The notes below the pieces were generated by a model. That model saw nothing but the letters and a program-made list of their open reading frames with translations, was not told the DNA's origin and did no database searches. Made by a program: the position numbers and the translations under genes. 64,000 nt of DNA from Actinomycetospora termitidis. Its GTDB lineage: Bacteria; Actinomycetota; Actinomycetes; Mycobacteriales; Pseudonocardiaceae. Shown piece by piece: positions 34,692 through 41,757 of the stretch. Every line of letters begins with the position of its first letter. Position 1 is the first letter of the stretch. The stretch is from positions 62,001-126,000 of the forward strand of contig NZ_JASVWF010000002.1 of assembly GCF_030286555.1 (NCBI RefSeq), read 5' to 3'.

Positions 34692-34740
34692 GCACCGGGT
34701 CCGCCTCGTCCCCTCCCGGGGACGGGCCGGGCCCGGTGTC
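34692..34740 (+). terminator. Hairpin between glnK and glnD
   Basis: CACCGGG pairs with CCCGGTG and inside it GTCCC pairs with GGGAC around CTCCC-G. The nested stem lies just after the glnK stop and about 70 bases before glnD, so it may lower glnD expression relative to amtB-glnK. Confidence 0.6.
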
Positions 34741-34809
34741 GCCGCGTCGACGATCCGGGTGGCAGACGGCCACCGGACGACCGTTCACCGTGGGGTGGAG
34801 AGGACGGGC

Positions 34810-37314
34810 ATGGTCGCAGTCGGGTCGGGCCGGACCGGGGACGGCGCCGAGGGCGCGGACCCGTCCCTCCGGGTCTCCGGGGAGTCCGACGAGGGCGCGG
34901 CGGTCGACCTGGTCCGCGCCCGGACCGCGCTGCTCTCGCCGCCGCCGGGCGCCCGCCGACTCGGACCGGCCGCCCTGCGCGAGGCGCTCGTCGAACTGCA
35001 CGACTTCTGGCTCGCCTCCCGCGCCGCCGCGATCGGCATCGGGAACGGCACCGCGCTCGTGGCCGTCGGGGCGCTCGGGCGCCGCGAACTCGCCCCGTGG
35101 TCCGACCTCGACCTGGTCCTGGTCCACGACGGCACCGGCCGCGGCCGCGGTCAGACCCCCGCCGAGGTCGCCCGCCTCGCGGACGCCCTCTGGTACCCGC
35201 TCTGGGACGCCGGGATCGGGCTGGACCACTCCGTGCGGACCGTCGGCGAGGCCGTCGGCGTCGCGACCGAGGACCTGCGGGTCGCGCTCGGGCTGCTCGA
35301 GGTCCGGCTGATCGCCGGCGACGCCGAGCTCGCCGAACGGCTGTCGTCCTCGGCCCGCCAGGCCTGGCGGGCCGGCATCCGCGGTCGCTTCGACGAGCTC
35401 GTCGACACCACCCGGGCCCGGTGGCAGCGCTCCGGCGAGGTCGCCCACCGCGTCGAGCCCGACCTGAAGAACGGCCGTGGCGGGCTGCGTGACATCCAGC
35501 TCCTGGACGCCCTCGCCGCCGCCCAGCTGGTCGACCGTCCCGCGGTCGACGTCCGTGCGGCCCGCAGTCTCATGCTCGACCTGCGCACCGAGCTCCACCG
35601 TCGGGCCGGCCGGGCCCGCGACGTCCTCCAGGCCGAGGACGCCCACGAGCTCGCCGGGGTCCCCGACCTCGGCGTCACCGACCGCTACGACCTCGCCCGC
35701 TCGCTCTCCGGAGCCGCACGCACCGTCGTCTACGCGACCGACGTCGCGCTCCGCTCGGCGTGGGCGGCCCTCCCACGCCGCGGGCTCGCGGCCCTGCGGC
35801 GGACCCCTGCTCGCCGCCCGCTCGACGAGGGCGTCGTCGAGCAGGCCGGCGAGGTCGTGCTCGCCCGCGAGGCCCAGGTCAGCCGCGACCCGGCCCTGGT
35901 CCTGCGCCTGGCCGCCACCGCCGCCCGGACCGGCCTGCCGATCGCCGCGGGCACCCTGCGCCGCCTCGCCGACGCCGCGCCCGAGCTGCGCGAGCCCTGG
36001 CCCCGGACCGCCCGCGAGGAGCTGCTCGCCCTGCTCGGCGCCGGCGACGGCATGGTCGACGTCATCGAGGCGCTGGACCGCACCGGCCTGTGGGGACGGC
36101 TGTTCCCGGAGTGGGGCGCGGTCCGGGACCTCCCGCCGCGCGACCGCCAGCACGTCTGGACCGTCGACCGCCACCTCGTCGAAGTCACCCGCCGGGCCTC
36201 CGAGCTGACCACCCGCGTCTCGCGCCCGGACCTGCTGCTGATCGGCGCCCTGGTCCACGACATCGGCAAGGGCCGCGACGAGGACCACTCGGTGGTCGGG
36301 GCGGAGCTCGCTCGCCACCTCGGGCGCCGGCTGGGCCTCTGGCCCGCCGACGTCGAGCTCCTCGCGGCGATGGTCCGCCACCACCTGCTCCTGCCGCACA
36401 CCGCACAGCGCCGCGACCCCGAGGACCCGGCCACCGTCCAGCGCGTGGTCGACACGCTCGACGGCGACCCCGTGCTGCTCGAGCTGCTCCACGCGCTGGC
36501 CGAGGCCGACGCGCTCGGCACCGGCCCCGGGGTCTGGACGTCCTGGCGCGCGACCCTGCTCGGCGACCTGGTCCGCCGCTGCCGCCAGGTGATGGCCGGC
36601 GGCGGGATGCCGGGGCCCGAGCCGCTGTCCGACGACCGCCTCGCGCTCGCCCGGTCGGTCGCCGCGAGCGGGCGGCCGGAGGTGTCGGTGGACGCGTCCG
36701 AGGAGCTCACGACCGTCACGATGACGGTGGCCGCACCCGACCGGCCGGGCCTGCTCAGCCGCGCGGCCGGCGTGCTGGCCCTGCACTCGCTGCAGGTCCA
36801 CGCGGCGGTCCTGGTCGAGCACGACGGCGTGGCGGTCGACAGCTTCACCGTCTCGCCGCGGTTCGGCCGGTTGCCCGAGGCGTCGCTGCTGCGCGAGGAC
36901 CTCGTGCGCGTCCTCAACGGCTCGCTCGACCTGCCCGGGCGCCTCGCGGCCAAGGAGCGCGACTACTCGCCGAGGTCCGGACCCGTCGGGGCCGCCGCCA
37001 CGCGCGTGCTGTGGTTCGACGACGAGGCGACCGGGGCGGTCGTGCTCGAGCTCCGCACCGCGGACCGGATCGGCCTGCTGCACCGGGTCGCCGCGGCGCT
37101 CGAGGCCCAGGCGGTCGACGTGCGGTGGGCCCGGGTGTCGACGCTCGGCTCGTCCGTGATCGACGCGTTCTGCCTGGAGGCCTCGCCGGAGGGCGAGGAG
37201 GGCGAGCACGACAGCCCGGGCACCGGACAGGTCGTCCCGCTCGACCCGACCCGTCGTCGGGCCATCGAGGCAGTGGTCCTCGCGGCGACCGCCCCGGAGC
37301 CGTCCCCGGCCTGA
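34810..37314 (+). CDS. glnD: PII uridylyl/adenylyl-transferase and removing enzyme GlnD
   Basis: This 834-residue enzyme modifies and demodifies GlnK. The nucleotidyltransferase motif GALGRRELAPWSDLDL begins at residue 87, with Asp99 and Asp101 as metal ligands. The HD hydrolase domain has VHDIGKGRDEDHS with His483 and Asp484. Two ACT domains follow, from about residues 636 and 744 (TMTVAAPDRPGLLS and LELRTADRIGLLHR), which sense glutamine. The ATG at 34810 is preferred over an upstream in-frame GTG because GGAGAGG precedes it. Confidence 0.95.
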   Translation: MVAVGSGRTGDGAEGADPSLRVSGESDEGAAVDLVRARTALLSPPPGARRLGPAALREALVELHDFWLASRAAAIGIGNGTALVAVGALGRRELAPWSDLDLVLVHDGTGRGRGQTPAEVARLADALWYPLWDAGIGLDHSVRTVGEAVGVATEDLRVALGLLEVRLIAGDAELAERLSSSARQAWRAGIRGRFDELVDTTRARWQRSGEVAHRVEPDLKNGRGGLRDIQLLDALAAAQLVDRPAVDVRAARSLMLDLRTELHRRAGRARDVLQAEDAHELAGVPDLGVTDRYDLARSLSGAARTVVYATDVALRSAWAALPRRGLAALRRTPARRPLDEGVVEQAGEVVLAREAQVSRDPALVLRLAATAARTGLPIAAGTLRRLADAAPELREPWPRTAREELLALLGAGDGMVDVIEALDRTGLWGRLFPEWGAVRDLPPRDRQHVWTVDRHLVEVTRRASELTTRVSRPDLLLIGALVHDIGKGRDEDHSVVGAELARHLGRRLGLWPADVELLAAMVRHHLLLPHTAQRRDPEDPATVQRVVDTLDGDPVLLELLHALAEADALGTGPGVWTSWRATLLGDLVRRCRQVMAGGGMPGPEPLSDDRLALARSVAASGRPEVSVDASEELTTVTMTVAAPDRPGLLSRAAGVLALHSLQVHAAVLVEHDGVAVDSFTVSPRFGRLPEASLLREDLVRVLNGSLDLPGRLAAKERDYSPRSGPVGAAATRVLWFDDEATGAVVLELRTADRIGLLHRVAAALEAQAVDVRWARVSTLGSSVIDAFCLEASPEGEEGEHDSPGTGQVVPLDPTRRRAIEAVVLAATAPEPSPA

Positions 37315-37335
37315 CGGCGCGTGCGCCGGACCGTG

Positions 37336-37424
37336 TTGTCGCGGGGAGCCGCGGTCGCTTGGTCGCCCTGTCGCGGGGATTCACAGCGACAAGTGGTGGG
37401 CGGGGGCGCGGGAGACCGCGACAA
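37336..37424. repeat. 89-base composite palindromic repeat, copy 1 of family I
   Basis: Outer arms TTGTCGCGG and CCGCGACAA enclose a central hairpin TGTCGCGG-GGATTCACA-GCGACA. The copy at 55563-55651 has the same length and the same internal spacing (the central arm begins 33 bases from the left end in both). It lies between glnD and the toxin-antitoxin remnant. Confidence 0.8.
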
Positions 37425-37468
37425 GGTGACGACCAGGGTCGAGACCTGGACTGCGGGCCCCCGTGCGT

Positions 37469-37493
37469 GTACACGTCGGTGTACGCTGGCGGT
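37469..37493 (+). promoter_or_regulatory. Operator and leaderless promoter of the antitoxin gene
   Basis: GTACAC-GTCG-GTGTAC (37469-37484) is a perfect inverted repeat. It overlaps a TACGCT box (37482-37487) that lies 6 bases before the ATG. This is the expected layout for a Phd-type antitoxin that represses its own promoter. Confidence 0.6.
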
Positions 37494-37826
37494 ATGGAGC
37501 GAGCCGAGGTCCTGAGCGTGCGGGAGTTCCGGGCCGGCCTGGCGGAGGCCATCCGGGCCGCGCGCGAGGAGGGGCCGGTCTTCGTCGGCTCGCATCGTCG
37601 GGCGGAGGCGGTGCTGATGTCGATCGAGCAGTACGACGAGCTGCGGGGGGTCCCGCGCCGGCCGCAGGTCCCGCGATGGCTGGCGGTGGAGGAGGCGGTC
37701 GCCTCGGTGCGGGCGGAGGGCCTGGAGCCGAGCGAGGAGGGCATGCGGGTCCTGGAGGCGTTCGCCGCGGACGACATCTCCGAGGAGGAAGCCATCGCCG
37801 CACTCGTCCGCCGCCACCGTCGGTGA
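37494..37826 (+). CDS. Antitoxin: Phd/YefM-like N-terminus plus VbhA-like Fic-inhibitory C-terminus
   Basis: This 110-residue protein has two parts. Residues 1-52 (VLSVREFRAGLAEAIRAARE, then VFVGSHRRAEAVLMS and IEQYDELRG) follow the Phd/YefM DNA-binding antitoxin pattern. Residues 62-108 (AVASVRAEGLEPS, then VLEAFAADDISEEEAIAALV) follow the VbhA antitoxin pattern, and S71VRAEG76 fits the (S/T)xxxE(G/N) motif that obstructs the ATP site of Fic AMP-transferases. The stop overlaps the start of a Fic N-terminal fragment (GTGA). A perfect palindrome overlaps its promoter. The assignment to Fic inhibition is inferred from the motif and neighbour. Confidence 0.8.
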   Translation: MERAEVLSVREFRAGLAEAIRAAREEGPVFVGSHRRAEAVLMSIEQYDELRGVPRRPQVPRWLAVEEAVASVRAEGLEPSEEGMRVLEAFAADDISEEEAIAALVRRHRR

Positions 37827-37981
37827 GTCACGACCCCTACGGCGACCCCACGAGCGGATTCCTGCGCAATCGTCCTGGCTTCACTGACGTCGACGAGCTC
37901 TCGCAGGTGGAGGCCGAGGTCACGACGCTGCGCCTGGCGCAGCTGCGCACGATGCTGGACGGCCTGCTCCACGTCGGCTGA
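37823..37981 (+). pseudogene. N-terminal stub of a class I Fic toxin
   Basis: The 52-codon frame reads DPYGDPTSGFLRNRPGFTDVDELSQVEAEVTTLRLAQL and then RTMLDGLLHVG before a stop. The first part matches the N-terminus of VbhT-type Fic proteins (DPYxDPxTGxxxNxxGxxDxxxLxxVE). The catalytic HPFxxGNGR motif and the rest of the roughly 200-residue Fic domain are absent, and no other frame downstream continues it. A 56-base palindromic repeat begins 4 bases after the stop. The start overlaps the antitoxin stop as in an intact module. It could encode a residual peptide, but it cannot be an active toxin. Confidence 0.75.
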
Positions 37982-37985
37982 CCCG

Positions 37986-38041
37986 CGAGTGCGACGTCAT
38001 GCAGCTCCGGCCGCCCCGGACCCTGCGCCATGTCGCACTCG
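37986..38041. repeat. 56-base palindromic repeat, copy A of family II
   Basis: Arms CGAGTGCGAC and GTCGCACTCG are perfect inverted repeats at the ends of a 56-base element. The inner part (CATGCAGCTCC and CCCTGCGCCAT) also pairs partly. Copies B and C at 55480-55535 and 55706-55761 have identical length and arms. This copy lies directly after the Fic stub. Confidence 0.85.
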
Positions 38042-38098
38042 ACGGGGCCGGCGAAAACCGGTCGAACCGGGCGGCCCGGGCTGGCACGGTCGCTCGCC

Positions 38099-39241
38099 GT
38101 GCACATCGTCATGGTCGGGGCCGGCGCGCACGGCCACATCAACCCGAACCTGCCCGTCATCGCCGAACTCGTCGCACGCGGCCATCGCGTGCGGTACGCG
38201 GTGTCGGGGCCGTTTGCCGAGCTCGTCGCGTCCTCCGGGGCGACCCCCCTGCTGCACACGTCCGTGCTGCCCGACGAGACCCGCGACGAGGCCTGGCCGG
38301 AGGACCCCGTCGTCGGGATGCAGCTCTTCCTCGACGAGGGGCGGCACGTGACCCCGCAGCTGGAGGCCGCTCTCGAGAACGACCGGCCGGACGTGTTCCT
38401 GGCCGACATCGGCGGCTACGCCGCGCGGGTGCTGGGCCGGCGCTGGGGCGTGCCGTGCGTGCAGCTCTCGCCCGCGATGGTGGCGTGGGAGGGCTTCGAG
38501 CACGCCACCGGCATGGCCGGCCTCCTCGAGACCCCGGAGGGCGCGGCGTTCCGCGCGGACTTCGCGGACTGGCTCGCCGCGGAGGGCGTCGACCTCGCCC
38601 CGGAGACCTTCATGGGGATCCCGGACTCCTCGATCGTGCTGATCCCACGCCAGCTCCAACCGCACGCGGACAAGGTCGACCCGGACCGCTACACGTTCGT
38701 CGGACCGTGTCTGGACGCCCGCGAGCACCAGGGCGACTGGGACGACGACGTCGACGTGCTGGTGTCGCTCGGGTCGGCCTACACCGCCGATCCGGCCTTC
38801 TGGCGCACCGTCGCCGAGGCGTTCGCGGGCCGGCGGACCGTGCTCGCGATCGGCCGGCGCATCGACCCGGCGGACCTGGGGGAGCTGCCCGACGGCGTGA
38901 CCGCGCACGCGTGGATCCCGCAGCTGGCGGTGTTGCGGCGCACGTCGCTGTTCGTCACGCACGCCGGCATGGGCGGCTGCTCGGAGGGCCTCGCGACGGC
39001 CACGCCGATGATCGCGATCCCGCAGGCGGTCGACCAGTTCGGGAACGCGGAGATGCTGGAGGCCGCCGGGATCGGGGTCACGGTCGACCGGGCGGCGGTG
39101 ACGGTGGAGGCGCTGCGCGGGGCCGCCGCGACGCTCGACACCGACGCCGTCCGCACGCGGAGCCGGGCTGCGGCGGACGAGCTGGCCGCAGCCGGCGGGG
39201 CGCGGCGCGCGGCCGACCTCGTCGAGCAGGTCCGTTCCTGA
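38099..39241 (+). CDS. GT1-family (MGT/UGT-type) glycosyltransferase
   Basis: This 380-residue protein resembles macrolide/flavonoid-type UDP-sugar glycosyltransferases. The N-terminus HIVMVGAGAHGHINPNLPVIAELVARGHRVRY is the acceptor-side Rossmann start. The C-terminal donor-binding signature is HAGMGGCSEGLATATPMIAIPQAVDQFGNAEMLEAAG, close to the MGT family. Such enzymes glycosylate small hydrophobic molecules, including antibiotics. GTG at 38099 is chosen because it starts the conserved strand and because the upstream ATG at 38030 lies in the palindromic repeat. There is no biosynthetic cluster nearby. Confidence 0.88.
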   Translation: MHIVMVGAGAHGHINPNLPVIAELVARGHRVRYAVSGPFAELVASSGATPLLHTSVLPDETRDEAWPEDPVVGMQLFLDEGRHVTPQLEAALENDRPDVFLADIGGYAARVLGRRWGVPCVQLSPAMVAWEGFEHATGMAGLLETPEGAAFRADFADWLAAEGVDLAPETFMGIPDSSIVLIPRQLQPHADKVDPDRYTFVGPCLDAREHQGDWDDDVDVLVSLGSAYTADPAFWRTVAEAFAGRRTVLAIGRRIDPADLGELPDGVTAHAWIPQLAVLRRTSLFVTHAGMGGCSEGLATATPMIAIPQAVDQFGNAEMLEAAGIGVTVDRAAVTVEALRGAAATLDTDAVRTRSRAAADELAAAGGARRAADLVEQVRS

Positions 39242-39260
39242 GCGTCGGTCGGCTCCCGGT

Positions 39261-39266
39261 TAGGCT
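39261..39266 (+). promoter_or_regulatory. -10 box (TAGGCT) of the ffh promoter
   Basis: TAGGCT lies 75 bases before the ffh GTG, giving a conventional leader rather than a leaderless message. Confidence 0.35.
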
Positions 39267-39341
39267 GGAGGTTCGTCGGGGGCCGTCCGAGCACGTCCGT
39301 CGGGCCGGTCCGACCAGCCAGACCCCGGGAGTACGCCCGCC

Positions 39342-40937
39342 GTGTTCGACAGCCTCTCCGATCGCCTGACAACGGTCCTGCAGGACCTCCGCGGCAAGGG
39401 CCGGCTCTCCGAGACCGACATCGACACCACGTGCCGCGAGATCCGCATCGCGCTGCTCGAGGCCGATGTCGCGCTCCCGGTGGTCCGCGGCTTCGTCAAG
39501 CAGGTCAAGGAGCGCGCCAAGGGCGCGGAGGTCTCCGAGGCGCTCAACCCGGCCCAGCAGGTCGTCAAGATCGTCAACGAGGAGCTCGTCGGCATCCTCG
39601 GCGGCGAGACGCGACGCCTGCGCCTGGCGAAGAACCCGCCGACGGTCATCATGCTCGCCGGCCTGCAGGGGTCCGGGAAGACGACCCTCGCGGGCAAGCT
39701 CGCCCGCTGGCTCAAGGGGCAGGGCCACACCCCGCTGCTCGCGGCCTGCGACCTGCAGCGTCCGAACGCGGTGAACCAGCTGCAGATCGTCGGTGGGCGC
39801 GCCGGCGTCGAGGTCTTCGCCCCGGAGCCCGGCAACGGCGTCGGCGACCCGGTCGACGTGGCCCGCCGCGCCGTCGCCGACGCGAAGGCCCGCCAGTACG
39901 ACGTCCTCGTCGTCGACACCGCCGGCCGGCTCGGCGTCGACGAGGAGCTGATGCGTCAGGCCGCGGACATCCGCGACGCGGTCACGCCCGACGAGACCCT
40001 CTTCGTGCTCGACGCGATGGTCGGCCAGGACGCCGTGAACACCGCCGAGGCCTTCCGCGACGGGGTCGGGTTCTCCGGGGTGGTCCTGACGAAGCTCGAC
40101 GGCGACGCCCGCGGTGGTGCCGCGCTGTCGGTCCGCGAGGTCACCGGCCAGCCGATCCTCTTCGCCTCCAACGGCGAGGGGCTCGACGAGTTCGACGTCT
40201 TCCACCCCGACCGGATGGCCTCGCGCATCCTCGGCATGGGCGACGTCCTCTCGCTCATCGAGCAGGCGGAGTCGGCGTTCGAGGCGGGGCAGGCCGAGAA
40301 GGCCGCCCAGAAGATGTCCGAGGGCGAGTTCACCCTCGAGGACTTCCTGGAGCAGATGCAGGCCGTCCGCAAGATGGGCCCGATCGCCAACATCCTCGGC
40401 ATGCTGCCGGGCGCGGCGAACATGAAGGAGCAGCTCGGACAGGTCGACGAGAAGCAGCTCGACCGCATCCAGGCGATCATCCGCGGCATGACCCCCGCGG
40501 AGCGGGCCGACCCGAAGATGATCAACGGGTCGCGCCGGCTGCGGATCGCGAACGGCTCCGGGGTGGGCGTCACCGACGTCAACCAGCTGGTCGACCGCTT
40601 CTTCGACGCCAAGAAGATGATGACGAAGATGGCGGGCCAGTTCGGGCTGCCCGGCTCGGCGGGTCGGGGTGCCACCCGCAAGGCGCGCCGCGGCGGCGGA
40701 GGCAAGCCCCAGCGCGGTCCGAAGCAGATGCCGGCGATCGCGGGCATCGCGGCCGAGAGCGGCGGCCAGCGGGCGGTCGGCTCCTACGAGACCCCGGGGC
40801 TCAACCAGCTCCCGCCCGGTCTCGCCGGGATGAGCGACCTGCCGGCCGACTTCGACCCCTCGGCCCTCACCTTCCCGGGCACCAAGTCCGGCGGGGGCGG
40901 CGGGCCGAAGGGCAACAAGAAGAAGCGCCGCAAGTAG
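39342..40937 (+). CDS. ffh: Signal recognition particle protein Ffh
   Basis: This 531-residue GTPase binds signal sequences and SRP RNA and docks with FtsY. The N domain is followed by the G domain (GLQGSGKTTLAGKLA from residue 107, DTAGRL, TKLDGDARGG) and a methionine-rich M domain (about 300-440, with FLEQMQAVRKMGPIANILGMLPG and RIANGSGVGVTDVNQLV). A Gly/Lys-rich tail ending KKKRRK is common in actinobacteria. The GTG start gives the conserved FDSLSDRLTTVL. Confidence 0.97.
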   Translation: MFDSLSDRLTTVLQDLRGKGRLSETDIDTTCREIRIALLEADVALPVVRGFVKQVKERAKGAEVSEALNPAQQVVKIVNEELVGILGGETRRLRLAKNPPTVIMLAGLQGSGKTTLAGKLARWLKGQGHTPLLAACDLQRPNAVNQLQIVGGRAGVEVFAPEPGNGVGDPVDVARRAVADAKARQYDVLVVDTAGRLGVDEELMRQAADIRDAVTPDETLFVLDAMVGQDAVNTAEAFRDGVGFSGVVLTKLDGDARGGAALSVREVTGQPILFASNGEGLDEFDVFHPDRMASRILGMGDVLSLIEQAESAFEAGQAEKAAQKMSEGEFTLEDFLEQMQAVRKMGPIANILGMLPGAANMKEQLGQVDEKQLDRIQAIIRGMTPAERADPKMINGSRRLRIANGSGVGVTDVNQLVDRFFDAKKMMTKMAGQFGLPGSAGRGATRKARRGGGGKPQRGPKQMPAIAGIAAESGGQRAVGSYETPGLNQLPPGLAGMSDLPADFDPSALTFPGTKSGGGGGPKGNKKKRRK

Positions 40938-40941
40938 GGCG

Positions 40942-41319
40942 TCAGGCCCCGTCCTGCTCGGCCAGCCACCGTTCCCGACGCCGGGTGGAGGCGCGGGCGA
41001 GCCACGCGTCCTGGACGATCTCGGTGAGCTCGTCCAGCCCGACCTCGCCGAGGCGACTGCCCCGCAGCAGCACGCTGGGGTGCCCGTCGAAGCGGGGCGT
41101 GGTGAAGAACGGTTCCGTGGCCAGCAGCGCGAGCTTGTCCTCCTCCGAGGGCACCCAGAACATGATCACGTCGTCGAACCGGGCGTCCGGCTGCGGTGTG
41201 CGGAAGAAGACGAACGACTTCCCGCCGACCTGGTAGATCGTGTTGCCCTTCGGGCCGGTCAGCGCGGTCACGTGCGGCATCGCGCGAGCGAGCCGGTGGA
41301 CGTCGTCGGGGGTGCTCAT
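40942..41319 (-). CDS. MmcQ/YjbR family protein
   Basis: This 125-residue protein belongs to the MmcQ/YjbR family, whose fold resembles a DNA-binding CyaY-like domain but whose function is unknown. Family features are LARAMPHVTALTGPKGNTIYQVGGKSFVFFR and later FFTTPRFDGHPSVLLRGSRLGEVGLDELTEIVQDAWLARA, with the conserved PxxDGxxxVLLR-like centre. It is convergent with ffh (4 bases apart), and its start overlaps the stop of the Uma2-like gene by four bases, so the two form an operon. Confidence 0.88.
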   Translation of the reverse strand: MSTPDDVHRLARAMPHVTALTGPKGNTIYQVGGKSFVFFRTPQPDARFDDVIMFWVPSEEDKLALLATEPFFTTPRFDGHPSVLLRGSRLGEVGLDELTEIVQDAWLARASTRRRERWLAEQDGA

Positions 41320-41699
41320 CGCGACGTCACGTCGACCGTCAACCGGAACGGGGCGTGCGCGATGACGTGCGCGGAGGCCGCGACCTGCTGGTGGACGCCG
41401 TCGCGGAGCGCGAACACCCGGATCGTCGGCGGCTCCGCGGTGACGCGCCAGACGTGCGGGACGCCGTGCCGGCCGTAGACCGCGGGGGAGCTCGCGCGGT
41501 CGTCGGCGGTCGGTTCGACCTCGACGGCGAGGAGGACGTCGCCCGGTGCGTAGGACTCCCGGGCTGCCCGGGCGACCAGCACGTCGGGCGTGCGGACGAA
41601 GCCGCCCGGGAAGTGGACCGGCACCGCCCGCGCGACGGCGAGGTCGGGCGGCGCCTGCGCCTCGAGCGCCGTCGCGATCACCCCGGCCACCGGATGCAC
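41316..41699 (-). CDS. Short Uma2-family (DUF820) putative endonuclease-like protein
   Basis: This 127-residue protein has the Uma2 core, a restriction-endonuclease-like fold: HPVAGVIATALEAQ, VRTPDVLVA with the PD residue pair, and VLLAVEVEPTADDRASSPAVYGRHGVPHVWRV with EVE. The usual first 50-60 residues of Uma2 proteins (the GxxYELIDG region) are missing. The GTG at 41699 lies 6 bases after a TACCGT box on the minus strand, so the short form looks like the genuine product rather than a misplaced start. The standard catalytic Lys after the EVE motif is not obvious. Function is unknown. Confidence 0.65.
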   Translation of the reverse strand: MHPVAGVIATALEAQAPPDLAVARAVPVHFPGGFVRTPDVLVARAARESYAPGDVLLAVEVEPTADDRASSPAVYGRHGVPHVWRVTAEPPTIRVFALRDGVHQQVAASAHVIAHAPFRLTVDVTSR

Positions 41700-41705
41700 C
41701 GCGCG

Positions 41706-41750
41706 ACGGTAGCGCGCATCCCGGTGTTCGAGGGTGGCGTCTCCTAGGCT
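41706..41750. promoter_or_regulatory. Divergent leaderless promoters, Uma2-like gene and amidohydrolase
   Basis: On the minus strand TACCGT (41706-41711) lies 6 bases before the GTG at 41699. On the plus strand TAGGCT (41745-41750) lies 7 bases before the GTG at 41758. Only 58 bases separate the two starts. Confidence 0.55.
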
Positions 41751-41757
41751 CGCGCGC

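Noticed and set aside
37320-37430. Possible CRISPR-like array suggested by repeated TGTCGCGG units
   Set aside because: The units are inverted rather than direct, spacers are not of constant length within a copy, and no cas gene is near. It is a composite palindrome.
38030-38098. Longer glycosyltransferase starting at ATG 38030
   Set aside because: The first codons lie in the 56-base palindrome and do not resemble the family. The conserved N-terminal strand begins at the GTG at 38099.
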